Below are positions 58,935 to 64,000 of a stretch of DNA of 64,000 bases, one piece after another (the first letter of the stretch is position 1; every line of letters begins with the position of its first letter). The DNA comes from Anaeromyxobacter dehalogenans 2CP-1. Its GTDB lineage: Bacteria; Myxococcota; Myxococcia; Myxococcales; Anaeromyxobacteraceae. The DNA lies in NCBI RefSeq assembly GCF_000022145.1, contig NC_011891.1:1240001-1304000 (forward strand), read 5' to 3'. Both the position numbers and the translations under genes were made by a program. The notes under the pieces were generated by a model that did not search any database, was not told the origin of the DNA, and saw nothing but the letters and a program-made list of their open reading frames with translations.

Positions 58935-61040
58935 GTGAGCGCGTTCTCACGGTTCCCCGCCCGGCTGCAGCAGGCGATCGTCTCGCGCCTCGGGTGGACG
59001 GCGCTGCGTGCGGTGCAGGAGCTCGCGGGCGAGGCGATCCTCGATGGGAAGAACGCGGTCGTGCTCGCGCCGACCGCAGGCGGCAAGACGGAGGCGTCCA
59101 TCTTCCCGGCGCTCGCGAACCTCGTCGAGAACGGGTGTGAAGGCGTCGGCGTGGTCTACGTCGCGCCCATCAAGGCACTCCTCAACAACCAAGAGGAACG
59201 GCTCGGCACGTACACGGAGATGGTCGGCCTGCGCCGCTTCGTGTGGCACGGGGACGTGCCGGACCGGGACAAGCGCGAGTTCGTTCGGGAGCCCGCCGAG
59301 CTCCTGATGACGACGCCCGAGTCGCTCGAGGTGATGCTGCTCTCGCCGCGCTTCCCGACGCCGAAGGTCTTTCCCGACCTTCGCATGGTGATCGTCGACG
59401 AGGTGCACGCGTTCGCTGGGACCGAGCGCGGCGCACACCTCATGAGCGTCCTCGAGCGGCTCATCAAGAGCACGAAGAATGACGTCCAGCGGATCGGGCT
59501 GAGCGCGACTGTCGGAAACCCGGAGGAAATCCTCGGATGGTTGCAGGGGACGTCGCGCCGGGCCGGCGTGGTCGTCGATCCGCCGAAGGTGTCCGCCCGG
59601 CGCGAGTTGCACGTTTCACTCCACGAGAGCGTCATCGACATCGCCCGGGACGCGGCTCGGCGTGCTGCGGGGAACAAGAGCCTGTTCTTCTGCCAGAGCC
59701 GCGCGTTGACCGAGTCCGTCGCTGAGAGGATGCGTGGGCACGGGACGGAGGTGTTCGTTCATCACGGCTCGGTGTCACGTGAGGAGCGCCACGACGCGGA
59801 GGCGCAATTCAACCACGGTACGAACGCCTGCATCGTCTGCACGTCGACCCTCGAGCTCGGGATCGACGTAGGAGATCTCGACCTCGTGATGCAGGCGAAT
59901 GCCCCGAGCACCGTTTCGTCGTTCCTCCAGCGCATGGGCCGGACGGGCCGGCGCGCCGGGCAGACCGCGAACACGAGCTTTTTCTGCGAGGACGAGGACG
60001 CGGCGCTCCAGGCGGTCGCGCTCGTCGAGCTCGCGCGCGAGGGCTGGGTGGAGCGGGTGCCAGCCGCACGCCGGTGCTGGCCGGTGTTCGCGCACCAGAT
60101 CTTCGCGCTAACGCTGCAGTACGGAGCGGTGAGCCCGGAGCGCTGCTGGGAGCACCTCCACGTCGTGCGGGACTTCGCGGACATCAGCCGCGACGAGTTC
60201 GAGCGCGTGCTCGACCACATGAAGCGCCACGAGTACCTCTTCGAGTCCGGCGGCCTCCTCTCGCTGGGCCAGAAGGCCGAGCGGGTCTACGGGAAGCGGA
60301 ACTTCCTCGAGCTGTACGCGGTGTTCTCGAGCCCGGTGCTGTACCAGGTCGAGACTGCCGCTGGCCGGGCGCTCGGCTCCCTCGAGCAGAACTTCGTGGA
60401 CCAGCTCGTCGAGGAGATGAGCGCGTTCCTTCTCGCTGGTCGCGCGTGGCTCGTCGAACACGTGCACCACGAGGACCGCGTCGTCCGCGTCCGAGAGGCG
60501 CCGCGAGGCCAGAAGCCGAGCTGGGGTGGATTCGCGCCTTCCCTGCTCGGGTTCGAGATCTGCCAGCGCATGAAGCGCGTCCTGACCGACTCGACGCCGG
60601 TTCCCTACGCGGACGCTGCCGCGATGCGCGCGATCGAGGCCCGCCGCAAAGACCTCGGGGATACCCTGCGGCGGCCCATCGCGATGCAAACGGACGAGGG
60701 GGTGGTGCGGTGGTGGACGTTCGCCGGGGGCAAGATTAACCAGACCCTCAAATACGGGCTCGAGTGGAGTCACGACTGGTCGGTGAAGGGCGATAACTTC
60801 GAACTGCGGATCTCGGGCGCGGGGGTATCGGACGGTGCCGTCCGCGAGGCCATCCGCGAGGTGTCTTCGGCTGCGTTCTGGGACAAGCCGGAGACCAGAT
60901 CGGCGATTCTTGGTCGGCTTCCGGCGTACCGCCTGAGCAAGTTCCAGGACGCGCTGCCCGACGTGTTCGCTGTAGAGCTGGTGGGCAACTACTTGCTAGA
61001 CGTGCCGCGCGCGCAGGCGTTCGCGCAGTCGGTCCTCTGA
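58935..61040 (+). CDS. brxHI: BrxHI Lhr-like DEAD/DEAH helicase
   Basis: A 701-residue SF2 helicase. Motif I is APTAGGKT at 45-52, motif II DEVH at 155-158, motif III SATVGNPEEIL, and the second RecA domain has TSTLELGIDVGDLDLVMQ and QRMGRTGRRAGQ, followed by an Lhr-type C-terminal domain. BrxHI closes the type VI operon. Starts two bases after brxD. Behind it, 61041-61166 carries no supported gene. Confidence 0.92.
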   Translation: MSAFSRFPARLQQAIVSRLGWTALRAVQELAGEAILDGKNAVVLAPTAGGKTEASIFPALANLVENGCEGVGVVYVAPIKALLNNQEERLGTYTEMVGLRRFVWHGDVPDRDKREFVREPAELLMTTPESLEVMLLSPRFPTPKVFPDLRMVIVDEVHAFAGTERGAHLMSVLERLIKSTKNDVQRIGLSATVGNPEEILGWLQGTSRRAGVVVDPPKVSARRELHVSLHESVIDIARDAARRAAGNKSLFFCQSRALTESVAERMRGHGTEVFVHHGSVSREERHDAEAQFNHGTNACIVCTSTLELGIDVGDLDLVMQANAPSTVSSFLQRMGRTGRRAGQTANTSFFCEDEDAALQAVALVELAREGWVERVPAARRCWPVFAHQIFALTLQYGAVSPERCWEHLHVVRDFADISRDEFERVLDHMKRHEYLFESGGLLSLGQKAERVYGKRNFLELYAVFSSPVLYQVETAAGRALGSLEQNFVDQLVEEMSAFLLAGRAWLVEHVHHEDRVVRVREAPRGQKPSWGGFAPSLLGFEICQRMKRVLTDSTPVPYADAAAMRAIEARRKDLGDTLRRPIAMQTDEGVVRWWTFAGGKINQTLKYGLEWSHDWSVKGDNFELRISGAGVSDGAVREAIREVSSAAFWDKPETRSAILGRLPAYRLSKFQDALPDVFAVELVGNYLLDVPRAQAFAQSVL

Positions 61041-61166
61041 GGGGACGTCGTTGCGGCCGTAGCGCTCCACGGCTTCGTCGACCAGCTTCTTGGCCTGCCG
61101 TGGTCGGTGACGTCCGGTTGGCCGAAGGATGGGGGTCAGCGGCTGCAACGACGCGGCGTCGAACGG

Positions 61167-61949
61167 TTACACCTGCTCGATCTGCTTCGCAAGCCAGTCC
61201 GCGATCGCGGGCAGGAGTGGGCCTGCAACGACGCACAGGTCGGAGCGCCACCCGCTCTGAATCGCGACGAGAAAGTAAGAGACCTGGCCGTCGTCCTTCA
61301 CATTGAAGCCGATGATCGGGGATCCACTGAACCCATCCATGTCGGTGAGCGTCGCGCCGGTATGGGGATTCACCAACTGCGGGGGGAGCTTGCCGTAGAA
61401 GCGGGGGAACGCCTTTGCCATAACCGGCGGGGCTTCAACTGCGTTCATGTAGACGAACGTCGGGAGCACGGCCGTTGCGTCGGGCCCGCGTGTGATGAAT
61501 TGCTCGGGGAACCCGATGACGGCGTGGAGCCGCATGTTCGCTGGAGGCTTTCGCCAAGTACTCTCGACGAAGGGCACGATCCCGTTCGCCTGGAGCCCGC
61601 GTCGGAACAGCTCGTCGAGGAGGATAAGCCCGAGATCGAGCCCGTCGAAGTCTACGGCGAAGGTCCTGGCATCGAGCAGGGGGAACGGGATCGGAAACCG
61701 GCTCGCTCCGGGATGCCATGCGTCGAAGAGACTGCAAGCGACGTTCGGAAGCCTGGGTAGGCCGGAGCGCAACTTCTCCAACCCGTGCCCCGAGGTCGCG
61801 AGGAACCACTCTCCCCACATCTCGAGCACGAAGCAGGAGTATACATCCCTTCCGCGCGTGCCGTCCGGCATGTCGCACTCGACGTTGAGCGCGACGACGT
61901 GCCTGAGGTAGTGGCGAACAAACCGGTCGTCGAACTCGGGAGTCCCCAT
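61167..61949 (-). CDS. trypsin-fold protease-like protein
   Basis: A 260-residue protein with the elements of a chymotrypsin-like fold: WFLATSGHGLEKL (His), DFDGLDLGLILLDEL (Asp) and MDGFSGSPIIGFN (nucleophile Ser in GxSGSP). It is shorter and looser than HtrA and has no signal peptide, so it acts in the cytosol. Start 61949 is chosen for its AGGAGG site; ATGs at 61952 and 61970 are possible. It runs convergently against brxHI. Cytosolic trypsin-like proteases occur in several immune loci, which makes it a possible add-on effector. Activity is not shown. Confidence 0.6.
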   Translation of the reverse strand: MGTPEFDDRFVRHYLRHVVALNVECDMPDGTRGRDVYSCFVLEMWGEWFLATSGHGLEKLRSGLPRLPNVACSLFDAWHPGASRFPIPFPLLDARTFAVDFDGLDLGLILLDELFRRGLQANGIVPFVESTWRKPPANMRLHAVIGFPEQFITRGPDATAVLPTFVYMNAVEAPPVMAKAFPRFYGKLPPQLVNPHTGATLTDMDGFSGSPIIGFNVKDDGQVSYFLVAIQSGWRSDLCVVAGPLLPAIADWLAKQIEQV

Positions 61950-62044
61950 CATCGCCTCCTGCGCGGCCATCGCCGAGGAGGCGACGCGTTGGGGATGCTA
62001 CTGCGCCGGGCTGGCGCGTGGGGGCCTTCTGGTAACGTTCCGGC

Positions 62045-62896
62045 ATGGAAGGCACCGAGGTTTCCCCAGTCGGCGGGTTCGTCTACCACTATACGAAGGC
62101 CTCGACCGCGCTCGAGCTCATTCTCGAGTCGATGACGATCCGGCTGGGCCCAATCTCGGAGACGCACGACCCGCTGGAGGGGCACCGCGAGTACACGGGG
62201 TTCTCCGCGGCGGACGATGGCCTGCCGGACCTTTCCGCCTGGGACAAGGTCGACGACGTGGCAAAGCGGGCGCGAGTCGCGTGCTTCTGCCTAGACGGCG
62301 ACCTCTCGTCGCCTGACCCGTGCGCGCTGGACTTCGCTCCGCCGTGGGCCGGTTGGGCGCGGGACCGGATGTGGGCGCAGTACGCGGGTGGCCACACCGG
62401 GGTGTGCCTAGCGTTCGACCGGCGGAAGCTTGTCGACGCGTTCAACTTGGCGCTGGCGAGCCGGGGGGAGTGCATCGCCCAAGAGGTCGCCTACAGCGAC
62501 GACCCCGTCTCCTCCGTCGGGCCGCGCTCGCTCTCATACGACAACGAGCGGATCCAGCAGGTCGGCACCGAGAAGTACGCCGCCGAGTACCGGCGGCAGC
62601 ACGCGCCGACGCTCTACCTGACGAAGCGCCTGGACTACGAGGGCGAGCGAGAGTTCAGGCTCGTGCTCCTCGATGACGACACGTCGGGGAAGGAGGCGCT
62701 GGTCCCGATTCGCGGCGCGCTCGTCTACTTCATGCTCGGGGATCGCTTCCCGCGAGCGTACCTGCCATGCGTCGACGCGATCATGCGGCGCGAGGACGTG
62801 CCCACCTACCAGTTCAAGTACGAGTCGGGCCGGAACGTGAGCGCGTACACGTACTTCGCGTCCGACCGGAGTCTTTCCGGAACCTGCCCGCGCTGA
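62045..62896 (+). CDS. DUF2971 family protein
   Basis: A 283-residue protein with the DUF2971 layout: FVYHYTKASTALELILES (opening), HDPLEGH, VACFCLDGD, DRMWAQYAGGHTGVCLAFD and YEGEREFRLVLL. The family is often carried on mobile or defence islands, and its fold may be ADP-ribosyltransferase-like, but no activity is established. It is divergent from the protease-like gene across 95 bases. Confidence 0.75.
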   Translation: MEGTEVSPVGGFVYHYTKASTALELILESMTIRLGPISETHDPLEGHREYTGFSAADDGLPDLSAWDKVDDVAKRARVACFCLDGDLSSPDPCALDFAPPWAGWARDRMWAQYAGGHTGVCLAFDRRKLVDAFNLALASRGECIAQEVAYSDDPVSSVGPRSLSYDNERIQQVGTEKYAAEYRRQHAPTLYLTKRLDYEGEREFRLVLLDDDTSGKEALVPIRGALVYFMLGDRFPRAYLPCVDAIMRREDVPTYQFKYESGRNVSAYTYFASDRSLSGTCPR

Positions 62897-63069
62897 TCCC
62901 TGCTCATTCCACATGCCCAGGGAACGGGTCCAACTCGTCCGTGTGGAGTCGATCGGACCGAACGCCAGTATAGGAGGGCCTGCGCCTGAACCTTCGTCGC
63001 TGAACTTCCGGCCCGAACCTGCAGCAGCTCCCGGTGCGAAAGAAGCCACTGGTCCTCTACGAGGACGTG

Positions 63070-63693
63070 CTACTCGTGCGGCGCGTACAAATCATCTGGG
63101 TAGGGGAGCCTGTCGTTCACGGCTCGAAGCAAGCCGAGATAGGCTCGCAGCGCAAGCTGGAACTCGACCCCGTTCCCTATCGGCCGATCCTTGAACGCGT
63201 GGATGGCGTTACGACGATTCTGCACGTGTTCGACGAGTGCATCGCCTTCCTCGCCCAGCAGCTGCCTGGACTTACAGTATAGGCGAAGATGTTCGAGCGC
63301 CAGCCCGTCGGGGGGCTTTGCTTCCTGCTTGTTCTTGTCGAAAGCGTTTGCCTTCTTGAGGTGCTCGAGGTCTGCCCTGTAAGTCTCGTAGTAAACCGAG
63401 AGCAGCGTCTTAACAGTTCCCTCAAGAAGGCTGCCGAGGTTCGCCCATGCAAGGATGAGCTCCCCTGGCGTGAGTGCGTTAGGGTCGTCACGAATCCAGA
63501 GCCGAAGCGACGCGGACAGCGAGGCTTGCCAGTCGAGTCGCGACTTGCTCAACAGCTCGGCAGCCGCGATGGGCGCCCATCCTTGGTTGTCCCCCCAGAA
63601 CGACGCGAGGTCGTTGTTGAGCCGCTCTATCCTCGCAATTACTTCGACTATTGGCAATTCGGAGAACCGTGCAGCGTTGGAATCGACGAACAT
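63070..63693 (-). CDS. possible HEPN-like protein
   Basis: A 207-residue helical protein containing LGSLLEGTVKTLLSVYYETY and the segment VQNRRNAIHAFKDRPIG. Its Arg-x4-His and the N-rich turn match the HEPN RNase motif pattern. Composition is lower in GC than the neighbouring genes. The ATG at 63693 has AAGGTGG upstream. The open frame extends to an ATG at 63780 with no clear ribosome site. It sits in the defence-rich flank beyond BREX. The HEPN relation is suggested only by motif and helical content. Confidence 0.5.
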   Translation of the reverse strand: MFVDSNAARFSELPIVEVIARIERLNNDLASFWGDNQGWAPIAAAELLSKSRLDWQASLSASLRLWIRDDPNALTPGELILAWANLGSLLEGTVKTLLSVYYETYRADLEHLKKANAFDKNKQEAKPPDGLALEHLRLYCKSRQLLGEEGDALVEHVQNRRNAIHAFKDRPIGNGVEFQLALRAYLGLLRAVNDRLPYPDDLYAPHE

Positions 63694-63809
63694 GTCCGTA
63701 TCCACCTTGGGGGGCTGCTTCAGTCGCAAGCGAAATCGAACCGATGGGATGGTTGTTACAAGCGGCGTGTTACATGGCAACGCTGAAGTAGAGCGCCAAC
63801 TATCGACGC

Positions 63810-63835
63810 GGCTTCGCGCTGTTCAGCGCGAAGCC
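63810..63835 (-). terminator. strong hairpin after the partial gene at the right edge
   Basis: GGCTTCGCGCTG and CAGCGCGAAGCC form a perfect 12-bp stem around two bases, three bases after the minus-strand stop at 63839. There is no T-run. It probably ends or separates transcription of the right-edge gene from the HEPN-like gene. Confidence 0.6.
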
Positions 63836-63838
63836 ACA

Positions 63839-64000
63839 CTAAGAGTCACCTTCTTGCTCGCTGCCATTTCGGGTGAGCGGGTCCATCTCGTTAGCGACGG
63901 AGCGCGCCCACGTAGCCCAACGCTGTTGCGCTTCGTCGTCTGGTCCGCGTGCCTGAAGCACCGCGGCGGTGTAGTCCCGGAGCAGCGATGCCTCGCGCCA
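63839..64000 (-). CDS. C-terminal end of a gene running off the right edge
   Basis: The last 53 codons of a leftward gene: WREASLLRDYTAAVLQARG, PDDEAQQRWATWARSVANEM, then DPLTRNGSEQEGDS and stop. The W-x-x-WAR-x-x-A-x-x-x-DPL ending is seen in uncharacterised defence-island proteins. Too little is present to name it. Confidence 0.55.
   Translation of the reverse strand, partial: WREASLLRDYTAAVLQARGPDDEAQQRWATWARSVANEMDPLTRNGSEQEGDS

Noticed and set aside
61037-61105. Minus-strand coding-like stretch (QAKKLVDEAVERYGRNDV)
   Set aside because: Too short, no start or ribosome site, and it overlaps the end of brxHI.
62043-62063. GGCATG/GGCACC near the DUF2971 start as another operator copy
   Set aside because: The half-sites are in direct, not inverted, orientation, so the palindrome is absent.
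1-64000. CRISPR array, tRNA, rRNA, insertion sequence or integrase
   Set aside because: None was recognised on either strand. Repeats seen are hairpins and operators, not regularly spaced direct repeats, and no transposase or recombinase motifs were found.

Overview
This is a high-GC window, about 70% GC in most genes, with long antisense open frames everywhere and many four-base start/stop overlaps. A Ser/Thr kinase, DUF2381-like secreted proteins and several collagen-like or lipoprotein genes suggest a myxobacterium (Myxococcota, Anaeromyxobacter-like). That assignment is inference. The bulk of the window looks like a conjugative element, either an ICE or a plasmid. No integrase, att site, tRNA, rRNA or CRISPR array was seen, so neither boundary is inside the window.

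Layout. (1) 1-2.9 kb: a defence-like fringe with a QueC-like ATPase operon and a twice-frameshifted deoxycytidylate deaminase. (2) 2.9-9.1 kb: an R388-type mobilization module read leftward (trwA-like, trwB-like, trwC-like), an oriT region with a near-perfect R388 nic motif at 7804-7815, and a rightward parB. (3) 9.2-11.2 kb: DUF2026 and DUF4917 cargo. (4) 11.4-18.8 kb: a leftward operon of small proteins, VWA protein, MoxR ATPase, an unknown, RadC and a second ParB-like protein. Most of its cistrons are preceded by a large GC-rich hairpin. (5) 19.2-22.5 kb: a secreted VirB9/DUF2381-like protein, a membrane kinase whose periplasmic end resembles VirB10, and a small possible DNA-binding protein. 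(6) 22.8-26.6 kb: immune-type cargo (wHTH plus TIR-like sensor, Abi_C protein, 2TM protein plus TIR-like protein, small proteins). (7) 27.1-38.0 kb: a complete rightward P-type T4SS operon virB1-virB11 with a DnaG-like primase between virB4 and virB5. (8) 38.2-41.7 kb: lipoproteins, a putative outer-membrane barrel and a PH-domain protein. (9) 41.8-44.0 kb: two leftward nuclease-like genes. (10) 44.3-61.0 kb: a full type VI BREX locus brxE-brxA-brxB-brxC-pglX-pglZ-X-brxD-brxHI, where X is an extra 250-residue protein sharing a C-terminal domain with the adjacent PglZ. (11) 61.1-64 kb: a trypsin-fold-like protein, a DUF2971 protein, a HEPN-like protein and the end of another gene.

How it works together. 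TrwC, TrwB and TrwA would nick oriT and pump DNA through the VirB channel. The nic orientation puts the parB side in first and the mobilization genes in last. A shared palindrome, GGCAYG-N5/6-CRTGCC, sits in front of the mobilization/oriT region, the kinase operon, the virB operon and the lipoprotein operon. One regulator therefore probably ties conjugation and surface functions together. The anti-phage cargo is spread between the transfer blocks and peaks in the BREX island.

The most unusual signals are: protein X with its PglZ-shared domain; the roughly 50% GC patch inside pglX, which suggests specificity-domain exchange; the kinase-VirB10-like chimera beside a VirB9-like protein; the element-wide operator; and the family of intercistronic hairpins.
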